Assembly (NCBI GenBank): GCA_005406025.1
Contig: BGZK01002102.1
Coordinates: 1 to 64,000 of the forward strand
DNA: 64,000 bases
Direction of reading: 5' to 3'
From: Eumeta japonica
Taxonomy: Eukaryota > Arthropoda > Insecta > Lepidoptera > Psychidae
In this document: one piece after another, positions 21,100 through 31,835 of the stretch
Layout of the letters: each line of letters begins with the position of its first letter
Position numbering within the stretch: position 1 is the stretch's first letter
Notes under the pieces: generated by a model
Told to the model about the DNA's origin: nothing
Databases searched by the model: none
What the model saw: the letters and a program-made list of their open reading frames with translations, nothing else
Translations under genes and position numbers: made by a program

Positions 21100-22627
21100 T
21101 ACTCGATAATAAGTTTAGTTGTCTAGGGTGAATCTGATTGAAAGATGCCGATCGGCCACGTAGTTGGGGAGACATAGTTCACTGTTCATGTCACAACAAT
21201 CGCCCGAGCGCTGGCGCTTAACCTATGACCAAAATAAGGAGAGTACAGAAATGAGCGCGAAAGTGCGGCCACCGGCGCACGCGGCGCGCGGCGATCCGAA
21301 TGCCTGCTCTGTTCTATTAGATGCGGGATTTTAAAATTTACTACCTGAAATGCGAGAACGGTTTAAGTTTACAGTAGGGACCGAGACCTGTGATTATACA
21401 AGGAAATATTCCACAAAGGTAAAAGTGAAACAATAGCGCGTTGGCCTGCCTGCGCCGCGAAATTCGTGTTAATCTATTTCGTTTATATTATTGTACAGGG
21501 AATACGAGAAGTGCGCTAGCGTGTATTTCAATCTAACATGTATCTTAAATGATGTACAGCATCTCAGCACTACCACATTTTAACTTCAACCTAGTGCAAA
21601 ATAACGACATACGAACAAAATTCATCGGATCCAATGCTATTGGAAGATATGATTATGACTAATGAACTTTAATTAAATTAATTTCACTCGCTCACTTCGC
21701 GTATTACACAGCACGTTTAGCCGTCGTCGCCACCACACGTCACCACCACGCGATGGCGACGACCGGTCACCACCCTCGGCGTGGCGCACTGGGCGCTCGA
21801 AGGGCAGGTCAGCCAGCAGCTGAACGACATGCCCACACGCCCTGCCGTATCGTGTTTCCGTAGTAACAGACTAACTAGCACTGTTGCACCGCTGTGGAAA
21901 GATAATGCGTGTTATCGTATATATCGATTCAATACATTTGAAAATTCATACTCATCTAATTAAATAATAATTATTAAATGTTTTTAACGACAACTAATCG
22001 AGTAGGCGGGCATACAACTAAATCTAAAATGACATTTCCTTAAGCCATTGCTATGTAATAAGAGTGAATAAGAGAGTTTTGAAATATAAGTAAGTTATCT
22101 GCGTGCACAATAATCCACCTAGTTCACGAAACGTACCGGATCACAAAGCAATTCCTGTTTGAACCATCAGGCAGAGCTCGAGCGAGAACAGAGTACTGGG
22201 ACTGAGACAGGATAAAGGCGAGTGTCCGTACGCATGCGCGTTAGACGTTACGCTTCTTTGTTGCAATACAAAATTAAATTTGTTTTTATTATACCGTCAT
22301 AAATACAGTTAGTAGAATGTTAATTAATATGCAAAATTTAAATTTATAATTTATTAACTAGTACAGTGAACTACAACACCTGATCTTATACTCTACAACT
22401 GACATCATCAGATATCAACATTGCTTTTAGTTTTTAATACAAAATTATCGAATAAGCTCTATGCGAATTTGAAAAGAAGTCCTACATTATTCATCCAGCC
22501 TCGCAATAAAATTATAATAACAATCGACTACGCTCGAGATAGAGCCCCAAGAGTGGGAGCTCAACTTCATATATAGTAACAGGCCTCGGCTGTGACTACA
22601 CGTATGAGGCACAACAGGAATTAGTAC
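21100..22627. other. Arm-specific DNA before the BEL element
   Basis: Not represented on the right arm, where sequence equivalent to 21,099 joins directly to that of 29,588. It includes a GC-rich patch at 21,270-21,300 and a CACCACG-rich patch at 21,720-21,780. No supported gene. Confidence 0.45.
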
Positions 22628-23081
22628 TGTTACGACATAATAGTATTCCGAACTAAAATATCCCTCCACACAATTTTTCCTCGACACCTCCGCAACTATA
22701 AGAAGCGCCATCTAGCGGTCATTACAGTTCGATAATACGACGCGGCGCATACAAAATTTTACGTGTAACACAATTGCATGTGTTGGCTCCCGGGCATTGA
22801 GTCAGCCTCGTGTAGTCTTCGTAATTTCGGCCTTTTATCAAGTCCGTGATCAAGACTTTGGACCAGGACGAAGAAAGGAAGAGGGCGCGCCCGCAGTGAG
22901 TGAGACCAGGCCGCTTCTCCCGTGGTATGTTCCTTTTTCTTTCCTATTCTTTTCCACTGTTTTGTATTAGCGTTTCTCTGTCGCTTGAGAACGGCTAGGT
23001 GCGATCCAGGCCATCGCCAGACAAGAAATTAAGCAGCTGAAACTGACGACGACGTGGCGGTAGTACAACAAAACCCCAACA
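22628..23081 (+). repeat. 5' LTR of BEL element
   Basis: 454 bp, TGTTACG...CCCAACA, near-identical to the 3' LTR. A plus-strand frame in the U3/R part is shared by both LTRs but is not a gene. Confidence 0.95.
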
Positions 23082-23539
23082 TAAGAAGTGATCCATTTCG
23101 AGCCGGATTAGAACCTATTGCATTCCAACGGAAATCACTGTCACCACTCACAGCATTACTTTCAGAAATTAATATTTTCGCAATTTTTTTGCTACCTAAG
23201 CGCCGTTGTCAGCAATAATTTGAATATCTGTAATTCTGTACTCGGAACGGTTTCCATGCAAAACTATTGTTCCTTTTAATTATTTATTATATATCCTGAA
23301 ATATTTTAACATTAATAAAATTCTATATGTTCTAACATTGATAAAATTCCGATTGTGTAAAATATTAGATTAAAATTTATCACTTCAATTTTATTCTTGC
23401 GTTAATGTAGGTAGGTGAACATTTTTTTCGTTAAGGTTAATTACCTGCCTATTTAATACATGTCAAACATATAAATTATTGTAGTGGGTGGTTCCGTCAC
23501 ATAATAAATTCGATAATTTTAGTTTCATTAGTCACGAAA

Positions 23540-24262
23540 ATGGCATCTAGTGCCGAACTCAAGGTACTAATCGCAAGACGCGAGCATGGCTTTCGCACCG
23601 TACAAATTCTTTATGATTTGGCTAAACAAGTACTCGAAAATAAATCTGTTTTACCTCAATTTCGAAGCAGATATAGAAATCTAAGCCGTATTTAAAATGA
23701 ATATTACGAAATTCAAGATCAAATAAACATAAAATTATTATAAGAAAAGCCAGGGTCTCAACCCGATATTCAACAACTTAATTCCTTTGATGAATTATAT
23801 TATTATATAGAAAGTGTTGCGCAGATTCATTAGAGAATGAGCCGACCCTAGTTAGTCCTAAGTCGGGTGAACATAAGACTCAAATTAGATTACCAGAATT
23901 AGAAACTCCCAAATTCGACGGACAAGTCGAAAATTGGCAAACATTTATCGTTTCATATATTCCATTAATTCATAAAAATGAATCTCTATCAGATATAGAA
24001 AAAAAATATTATTTGATTTCTGGTTTGTCAGGTGCGGCACTAGCTATTGCAAAGGGTGTACCATTAACGACGAATAAGTATAAAATAGTTTTTAATGCCC
24101 TCACTGAAAGGTATCAAAACAATCGTATCTTAGACACAGCCTACGTAGATAAAATTTGTAAAGTCACGCCTTTGACGTCACCTACGTTTGAAGGATTAAC
24201 AAAATTAACGAATTCGTTGTATGAAAGTGTTAATGCGCTGCGAGCGCTAGATATCGAAAATA
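23540..24262 (+). pseudogene. BEL gag, truncated
   Basis: ATG at 23,540 gives an N-terminal piece (MASSAELKVLIARREHGFRT) that stops at 23,695. After frameshifts, the gag core appears: LPELETPKFDGQVENWQTF, then a K-Y-Y-L-I-x-G-L-S-G-A-A stretch, typical of BEL/Pao gag. The C-terminal part with zinc knuckles is absent: the gag frame runs directly into protease sequence near 24,262, indicating an internal deletion. It would form the particle in an active element; this copy cannot. Confidence 0.85.
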
Positions 24263-24658
24263 TTGAGTACAGCCGTGGTACGCGTACGCGACGGTGCCGG
24301 TGCGTGGCAAACGGCGCGCGTACTAATTGATAGTTGCTCCCACGATTCATTCGTTACGCTGCGGTGCGCGCGTCGGCTCGGGCTGTCGATGCGGCGCTCT
24401 AACGTGTCGGTAACCGGGCTCGGACAAAATACAGTACAAAATATTAAAGGTGTAGCATTCTGTTCTATTATGCCAAAAGATAAAATTGATCCGCAGTTTG
24501 ATATATCATGTATTGTTCTACCAAACATCACATCAAAGTTGCCGTCCGTACATTTACCTTCGGCAGTTCGAAATCATTTCGCGCACATTAATTTAGCGGA
24601 TGAACATTTTGATGTTCCGTCTACTATTGACTTCTTATTAGGGAGTAGAATTATTTGA
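24263..24658 (+). pseudogene. BEL aspartic protease region
   Basis: The frame contains ARVLIDSCSHDSFVT, the position of the retroviral-type aspartic protease motif. The usual D-S-G is D-S-C here, so the catalytic loop is altered. It is followed by RRLGLSMRR and, near its end, LLGSR where pol continues in another frame (frameshift at about 24,652). Confidence 0.85.
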
Positions 24659-26375
24659 TCAAATATATGACGGTCAACGTATAGCACCCGGTCCAGGCTT
24701 ACCGTGTGCACTGTCCAGTGTGTTTCGCTGGGTGATTACAGGTCAATTTAAATGTGATTTACCCGCCTCAAATCAAACTATGTATTCATTAGTAACTTCA
24801 ACACGAAATATTGATGACACATTGAAGCGTTTCTGGGACCAAGAAGAACCGTCGCACGCGTATTTATCTTCTCCCGAGGACGCGTTGTGCGAAGAAATGT
24901 ATACGAAATTTACGTATCGTGAACAAGACGGTCGATTTGTCGTCCCTATGATGATAAAAGGCGATTGTTCATTAGGTGACTCATACTGTCACAGTCTTAA
25001 CCGTTTTTTAAATTTAGAAAAGCGCCTTGCCCGCGACTCAAATTTAAAGACGGAGTATACGCAACTTATGCGGGAATACGAGGATTTAGGCCACATGCAG
25101 CCAGTAGGGAGCGCGCCCACTCGCGATAACGCGTACGTCATACCTCACCATTGCACATTGTGTTGTACGGCCCGATAGTACAACGACACGTTTACGTGTA
25201 GTGTTTGACGCTAGCTGTCTTACTACAAATAAAAACTCACTTAATGATGTGGTTTATACCGGACCATAATTACAACAACATATTTTGGATTTAATTACAA
25301 ATTTCTGTCTACATTTAGTCGTGTTTACAGCTGATATTAGTAAAATGTATAGGCAGATTCTTATCAGAACCGAAGATAGGCCATATCAACACATTTTATG
25401 GCGTGAATTTCCACATGATCCCTTGCAAGAGTACGAACTTAATACTGTGACTTATGGTGTAAGTAGTTCTCCCTACTTAGCTATAAGAACTTTGCGTCAG
25501 CTCGCAGATGAGCACTGTGAGCAGTTTCCATTAGCAACTAAGGTTCTACGGGACGAGACGTACATTGATGATATAATCACAGGCTGTTCCTCTATCGAAA
25601 ATGCTATTCAGCTTCGAGATGACTTGGTAGCGTTACTAAAATTGGGTCAGTTTCAATTAAGAAAATGGAGTAGTAATAACCCGCAATTATTACAAGACAT
25701 TCCTTCAGAACATTGTCAACTGCAAAAATTCTTTTGTAAAGATAAATCGGAATTTAATTTAAAAATATTAGGAATTAAATGGGACCCACTTTCAGACTCT
25801 TTTTCTTATACATTTGTCCAATTCAACGTTGAAAATACTAAACGTTCTATTTTATCTACTATCGCGAAAATTTTTGACCCTTTAGGATGGATAGCGCCCG
25901 TAGTATTCTCAGCAAAATTATTGCTACAAGATTTATGGCGTCTAAATTTATCTTGGGACGAACCTGTACCCCAAGATATTGCGCTGCTTTGGCAAATTAT
26001 ATCTTCAAACTTAAATCACATATCCAAAATTAAATTACCACGTTTAATTTTATCCGCAAATTCGACAGAAATTCATCTAGTCGGATTTTGTGACGGATCC
26101 TCGAAAGGGTACGGTTGCTGTGTATATTTATGTGTCGGCACAGGAACTGATTTTAAGGATAGTTTACTCGTTGGTAAATCCAAAGTAGCTCCGCTCAAAA
26201 CTCTCACAGTCAATAGATTAGAGCTATGTGCTGCCGTTTTACTCGCCCGCGTCCTAAATCACATATATGACTTGCTAAAATCCAGGATTCATATTAATGC
26301 TGTTACGGCATATACCGACAGTAGTACGTACAGTGTTATCTTGGATTAATACTCCACCTCACAATCTAAAAAAAA
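24659..26375 (+). pseudogene. BEL reverse transcriptase and RNase H, 5' part of pol
   Basis: Segments: 24,659-25,178 (pre-RT, with LPCALSSVFRWVITGQF and FWDQEEP); a frameshift at about 25,165; and 25,180-26,349 with an in-frame TAA at 25,267. RT catalytic residues are visible: FTADISKMY (Asp codon 25,333) and YIDD at 25,561-25,572. RNase H acidic positions appear in GFCDGSSKGYG, NRLELCAA and AYTDSS. The frame breaks at about 26,345 by a small deletion, just before the nested insertion. Confidence 0.9.
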
Positions 26376-26893
26376 AATTGGTTGCCTGTAAAGTCGGTAT
26401 ACGGGCGAAAGTTTTACGTGACAACGACTTTGAGTGGTAAAATCATTTTAATGTGAATATTCATTCGTATAGTAGGAAGAAGGATGAAATAATAGTAACA
26501 ATTTAAAACATTTATTTATACAAAGAATTATATTTAAAACATTAATTTATACAAAGAATCTCGCACTGAATTTCATATTAACAAAATTTTATTTTTACCT
26601 TTACACATACATACGTATTTATATACAAATATACATACAATAACTTGCAATACATTTGCGTACAATGAAACAGCGTTTACTACAACTTAACTTGTTCCTA
26701 TCTGAGTGGAAGGGACGCGTGCTTTTCACTTTTTATGTCTGTCTCTCTCGCTCTTAGGCGGGCTAACCATGCCCGAGTGGAAGGGACGCGTGCCTCTCAC
26801 TCGCTCTCATTGTGAGCGCATAACGTGAGCGGAGCGTAACGCAGTTTCTTGAAGTGTCACCCGGCAAACCAATTTATAAGACGTTGTCACGTC
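26376..26893 (+). mobile_element. Repeated element 'TTGGTTGCC', copy 1, nested in BEL pol
   Basis: It begins AATTGGTTGCCTGTAAAGTC and ends GACGTTGTCACGTC, with AAAA on the right and a longer A-run on the left. It splits the pol frame exactly between codons for ...PHNLK and KIFVAHRV. The middle right part differs from the other copies (GAGTGGAAGGGACGCGTGC occurs twice, at about 26,704 and 26,775). The word ACGTGACAACG near the left end is mirrored by CGTTGTCACGT at the right end. No coding capacity. Copies are at 48,991, 51,366 and 52,496. Confidence 0.85.
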
Positions 26894-28651
26894 AAAATAT
26901 TTGTAGCTCATCGCGTAATTCAAATCACGGATCATATTAAGATAAGTGCTTGGCGGCACGTGTCTACTCACGAGAATCCTGCTGATTGTTGTAGTCGTGG
27001 ACTAACTAGTGTGGAGCTTGCCTCTCAACCCTTGTGGTTGAAGGGGCCCTTACGGCTAGCTCGTTCTCCTTTATATTGGCCGAACAACGTACAGGAAAAC
27101 ATTCTTCCATACGAACAAATACCAGAACTAAAGACCGACGGAGTTCCCACGCATTTATTTCAGTAAATGAAAGCATATGTTTTAATTTAATCGAAAGGTT
27201 TTCTTCGTTTACAAAACTACAGCGTGTACTGGCATGGTGTTTACGGTTCATCAAAAATTATAAATCACAGATTAGTGCTCGAATAATAGGTCCATTATCT
27301 AATCAAGAAATAAGCGAATCACTTCATGTATTAATAAAATATACTCAGTTGTTATATTTTAAGGTTGAAATAGATGCAATTCAAAAGAAGTCCACTTGCA
27401 CAAATTCCATTCAGAAACTATCGCCTTTTATAGATCAGGAAGGCATTGTGCGAGTGGGGGGACGTCTTAGTCACGGAATTTTGTCATATAATATCCAAAA
27501 TCCAATTATATTATCAAAATTTAGTCCTCTATCAAAATTAATTATAGACTATTTTCATAGAACTTACTTACATTGTGGCCCTCGGACTCTACAATCTCTT
27601 ACTCAACGAAAATTTTGGATTCTAGGTCTGCGCTTATTAATCCGTTCTCGAATCGCAAAATGTATCAAATGCTTCAGAGCAAAGGCGGTGCCATGCCAAC
27701 CGATAATGGGTGATCTACCGATTGCCAGGCTGCAACCAGGGAAATGTTTTAAAAGTGTAGGTATTGATTTCAGCGGCCCTTTCACAGTCAAAGAAAGCAG
27801 ACGTCGAAATGCACGTACTTATAAGGCATACCTTTGCCTTTTCGTCTGTCTCACCATCAAGGCTGTGCACCTGGAGGCGGTGACAGAATTGTCTTCAGAA
27901 GCATTTCTTGCGGCTCTAGATCCTTTTGTGGCACGCCGTGAATTATGCAGTAAAATAATAACCGACTGCGGTACAAACTTTGTAGGTGCAAATCGTTTCT
28001 AAATGAATTATCAAATACAATTGTATCTCAGAAAACAGATGTAACTAACGGTTTAACGTCACGAAATATCTCTTGGGAATTCAATCCTCCAGGAGCTCCA
28101 CATTTCGGAGGAATTTTTGAAAGTGGCATCAAATCGACAAAATACCACTTGAAAAGGATAATTGGCGCTCAAACTTTAACATTGGAAGAAATGTTCACAT
28201 TAGCTAAAGTGCAGGCGATTATAAATTCGCGACCGCTCTTGTGTTATCCTCAGAACCATGTGAGATTAACGTTCTTACATCTGGGCATTTCCTAGTCGGT
28301 GAACCACTTGTGACACTACCCGAAGACACGTGGGATGAAGCCTCTCATCCGAGAACGCGCTGGCAAATGCTTCAAAAATTAAATCAATGCTTCTGGCGCA
28401 CCTGGCAGAGAGACTATTTGCACACATTGCAACAAAAAATTAAATGGCTTAAACTAACACCCAATATAAAATTAAACGATGTGGTCATAATCGTAGAACC
28501 TAATTTGCCACCCACGCAGTGGAGATTGGCCATCGTCGAGGAGTTACATCCCGGCAAAGATAATGTAGTTCGAGTCGTATGTCTCCGAACTGCTGATGGT
28601 CATTTTCTGAAACGACCTGTCGTCAAAACATGTCCAATTCCGATAAATTAA
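26894..28651 (+). pseudogene. BEL integrase, 3' part of pol
   Basis: It resumes with KIFVAHRVIQITDHIK and the NPADCCSRG motif, shifts frame near 27,150, then carries the integrase: an H/H...C-x-x-C zinc region (about 27,553-27,690, ending KCIKC), and catalytic Asp codons at 27,766 (VGIDFSGPF) and 27,964 (TDCGTNFVGANR). After a stop at 28,000-28,002 in another frame comes the Glu codon at 28,119 (FESGIKSTK). The C-terminal part, with SGHFLVGEPL, ends at 28,651 (TCPIPIN). All three acidic residues are present but in different frames. Confidence 0.9.
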
Positions 28652-28668
28652 TTCCATTTTATCTCACT

Positions 28669-28669
<1 letters not shown>

Positions 28670-28700
<31 letters not shown>
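28670..28700. repeat. (TA)n microsatellite
   Basis: About 15 TA units just after the pol stop. Confidence 0.95.
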
Positions 28701-28704
<4 letters not shown>

Positions 28705-28939
28705 CTTTTTACTAACTAATTAACCCACTTACTGTCTAAGTCTTAACACTTAACCTCGTTTTCATACAATACATACGGATACTAAGATAGAGTTGAGTGA
28801 GTTTGAGCTTAAGTTTAGTTTACACATTTGCCGTTTAATATTTAGTAATACTCCACATTCCGAGTACTGAATTAAAGGGTTTTAAAATTTTATTTTATCT
28901 TTTGCTAATGCGCCTGTATCGTGAAATCTTGGACGATTT

Positions 28940-28953
28940 CAGGTGGGGGAAAA
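28940..28953 (+). promoter_or_regulatory. Polypurine tract
   Basis: AGGTGGGGGAAAA directly before the 3' LTR; plus-strand primer site for reverse transcription in LTR elements. Confidence 0.75.
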
Positions 28954-29403
28954 TGTTACGACATAAAAATATTCCCAACTAAAATATCCCTCCACACAAT
29001 TTTTCCTCGACACCTCCGTAACTATAAGAAGCGCCATCTAGCGGTCATTACAGTTCGCTAATATGCCGCGGCGCATACAAAATTTTACGTGTAACACAAT
29101 TGCATGTGTTGGCTCCCGGGCATTGAGTCAGCCTCGTGTAGTCTTCGTAATTTCGGCCTTTTATCAAGTCCGTGATCAAGACTTTGGACCAGGACGAAGA
29201 AGGAAGAGGGCGCCTGCTGTGAGTGAGACCAGGCCGCTTCTCCCGTGGTATGTTCCTTTTTCTTTCCTATTCTTTTCCACTGTTTTGTATTAGCGTTTCT
29301 CTGTCGCTTGAGAACGGCTAGGTGCGATCCAGGCCATCGCCAGACAAGAAATTAAGCAGCTGAAACTGACGACGACGTGGCGGTAGTACAACAAAACCCA
29401 ACA
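28954..29403 (+). repeat. 3' LTR of BEL element
   Basis: 450 bp, pairing with 22,628-23,081. Followed by the AGTAC target duplicate. Confidence 0.95.
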
Positions 29404-29587
29404 AGTACAGAGTGCGATAAATAATTGTTCATTATAACACTTTAATCATTAAAAAATCTTAATTACTTACTATCTATACCAATATACAAACCTATTGGCT
29501 CTGCCTGTATATTTATTTTTTCACTTAATTTTGTGATAAATAATCGTTTCATGACGCAGTGATTCGCATTATACATTATTTTCATTT

Positions 29588-30010
29588 TTGTCTGTATGTC
29601 TTTTTATAACTCAAGAATGTCTCGGACAATCGAAATGAAAATTGGTATACAATGATAAAATGTCGTTGCGCACATGATAGGCCACTGTTGTTTTAGTGTG
29701 TGTCTGTCTCTCTGTGTGTGTTTTTATAACGTAAGAACGGTTTGACCGATTATGATCAAAATTGGTATACAGTAAAAACATTTGATTTCGTAAATGGGAG
29801 GCTATTGTTTTCCAATTTTTCTGTTTGTCTGTCTGTACGTTTTTCTGTAATTAATAAAAACATTTCACTGATCTTGATGAAAATTTGTTTACCGACAGTA
29901 AGAACATGTGATTGCGTAAATAATAGGCTACTGTCTGTCTATCTGTGTTTTGGCATGTGTGTATGTGTTTTTTATAACTTATGTATAGCTGTATTTTTTA
30001 TTAGTGAGTT
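29588..30010. repeat. Degenerate ~118 bp tandem repeat
   Basis: At least three units, each starting with TCTGTCTGT-type runs, then TTTTTATAACTCAAGAA(T/C), GATCAAAATTGGTATACAG-like words and ATAGGC(C/T)ACTG. The first unit pairs inverted with 63,595-63,710. The frame at 29,742-30,029 is a product of the repeats. Confidence 0.7.
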
Positions 30011-30309
30011 TGTCAATAAAAGTAAATAAAAACATAAAGATATATTACAGAATATTTAATTTATGTTCAATGAGACATGAGGTTCAGGGCGTGTGGTTGT
30101 TTTTTATGTGATACAAAGAGGTTAAGGTAGATGCCTGATTTCGAATATTGAACTGGGATCACTTCCCACCTATATTTATTCTTGGTCTCTCATCTGTGAT
30201 AAAATCTCGGCAGTAGGCAGTGCAGGCAAATATGTTAGAAGAAACAAAATATGTTAGAAGAACACTGTGCACTTCCAAACCGCCGTTTGCGTATCCAGAT
30301 ATCGGACAT

Positions 30310-30765
30310 CCACTCTTGCGGGGTTGAAAAATAAGGATCCTAAAACCACCAGAGACACGTGTCACCGATGATAACCGGTATACCAGATTTCACAAATCAC
30401 TTTTCTGAACAAAACATCGCATCGTACCTTACCATCGTTACTTACGAGGATCCCACGGTAAATACTTACTGTCTGCTTTGACGGTTTTCAAATCAGAAAA
30501 GAATACCCACGATTTTTTGTATTTGTAAAAGTTATCTTCGCTATGATACAAATGATATGGCTGATCAATCTAATGAAGGTTTTAATGACATTAACAATTA
30601 GATGTTCAAAACAGATGCTTTTAAATTTTTTCCTTTTTATGATTCATCGACTGAATCGAGTTATAAATGCAAAAAAGTTCCTTTACAGCAAACAAGACGA
30701 AGAGCAAGATCGAAAGTGAAGACCGGATGAGGACGGAATCCAGAACGGAACCATGGTTGGAATCG
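30310..30765. repeat. Palindrome arm block, paired with 63,165-63,580
   Basis: Inverted match at high identity. It includes ATCATTTGTATCATAT-like words and the start of the GA-rich stretch. No protein is conserved. Confidence 0.7.
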
Positions 30766-31031
30766 AGTGTGGAATTAAAATTAGAACCAAGAACATATTC
30801 GGAATCGGAATAAGGAGCGGTGCCGAGGTCAGAAAAAAGAGCGGGGGTTCTTAACCCTAATCTACTTAGTCCGAGACCGGGTTCTGAATTAAAAGCAAGA
30901 CTGCGATCAAAGTCTAAAGTGAGACAAATCGGTATCGAAATCAGGATTGAGATCGAGATCATAAACGGTCGATACGTAAGGAAAAGGAACATGTTCAAAG
31001 TCCACGCGAGCGAAGCCGCGGGCAGAAGCTA
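30690..31031. repeat. GA-rich quasi-periodic stretch ending GCGGGCAGAAGCTAGT
   Basis: Degenerate 6- and 12-base purine words (GGAATC, GAACCG types). Open frames on both strands follow from the periodicity. The end, GCGAAGCCGCGGGCAGAAGCTAG|T, looks like a Helitron-type 3' terminus (CTAG before T). The right arm lacks 30,770-31,700. Confidence 0.5.
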
Positions 31032-31704
31032 GTCAGTAAATAAAACCAATGAGTATTAATCATAAATAAAACAAACGTTTAATTTTGTAGTAATAAAATA
31101 TGTATTGAAATGAAATATTTCAAATGTGACTGCATGACTGACGCAGGTGTAGGCGCCCTCGCTGCGCTGGGGCAGTGGGTTCAAGTTTGTAATTTGTGAA
31201 AATATCATTAACATTCGTCTGGCTTCGACATATATCGGCACTCTGATCAACAGTTATATACAATGTTAAAAACTTTCGCGACAAGCCATATAAGGTTTAT
31301 TTATTAATCAAAACACGTGATCAGTTTCACAATTGCAGTAAACTTGAATTGCGAAACTGTTAATGTGCCTATTAAGACTTGAATTGCAATATTTAAGCTT
31401 TGTGCTCACCTTAAGCTCTGAGCTATGTTGTTCGTTTGAGTTGAAATATACAAAAATAGGTATTTATAATAAAAGCGAGCATATAGGTGCGCGAATTCTC
31501 AATATTTTAACCATCTGGAAATAGCCTAGTGTGCCTATAGTAACATTCGCTTCAAAAATTAATAAACTTTACTGTGTTTAGCGCCATTTCATAGAAATTG
31601 GAGGTAATTCTAATGACGCTTTGTTATCGTTTCCTAAAAACAATTAACAGGAACTGCAGATAAAAACTAAGCAAATGAAATATGTAAGGTCCATTGTGCA
31701 ATTT

Positions 31705-31835
31705 CGTATAGTACGTAATGTTCTTCGTGGGAAGTCATCGCCGTGCAAAGTTCGGTTGCCCGGGTACTGGTACGTTTAAAGGAGAAACGAGCATGCGCAC
31801 CGTCGGCTTTGAAATGAGGACGTCGGAAATAAATT
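31705..31835 (-). pseudogene. Conserved patch 'MTSHEEHYVLYEIAQ' (copy 2)
   Basis: Minus-strand ATG near 31,738 opens MTSHEEHYVLYEIAQWT, preceded by a GC-rich leader shared with 4,128-4,255 and 63,050-63,165. A longer frame reaches back to 31,954, but that part is not conserved. Best preserved of the three copies; product unknown. Confidence 0.4.

Larger units (their letters stand above)
22628..29403 (+). mobile_element. BEL/Pao LTR retrotransposon, degenerate and nested
   Basis: A 6.8 kb element with LTRs beginning TGTTACG and ending CAACA, flanked by the 5 bp duplication AGTAC (22,623-22,627 and 29,404-29,408). Internal order is gag, protease, reverse transcriptase, RNase H and integrase, all on the plus strand and all interrupted by stops or frameshifts. 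A purine-rich tract (AGGTGGGGGAAAA) precedes the 3' LTR. The two LTRs differ at roughly 9 substitutions and 3 indels by eye, about 2%, which indicates a fairly recent insertion. No envelope frame is present. It is dead as an autonomous element; an unrelated repeat has inserted in pol at 26,376. Confidence 0.95.

Noticed and set aside
27006..27254. Minus-strand frame inside the BEL integrase region
   Set aside because: Antisense to clear integrase sequence.
29063..29293. Frame inside the 3' LTR (also present in the 5' LTR)
   Set aside because: LTR sequence; no protein feature, explained by the repeat.
24500..29403. Envelope gene or infectious retrovirus
   Set aside because: No frame between the end of pol and the 3' LTR has signal peptide or membrane segments; the element is a plain, broken BEL/Pao retrotransposon.
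30621..30998. Open frame of 125 codons (minus) and an opposing 70-codon frame
   Set aside because: Both come from GA-rich quasi-periodic sequence lacking stops by composition; the right arm lacks most of it.
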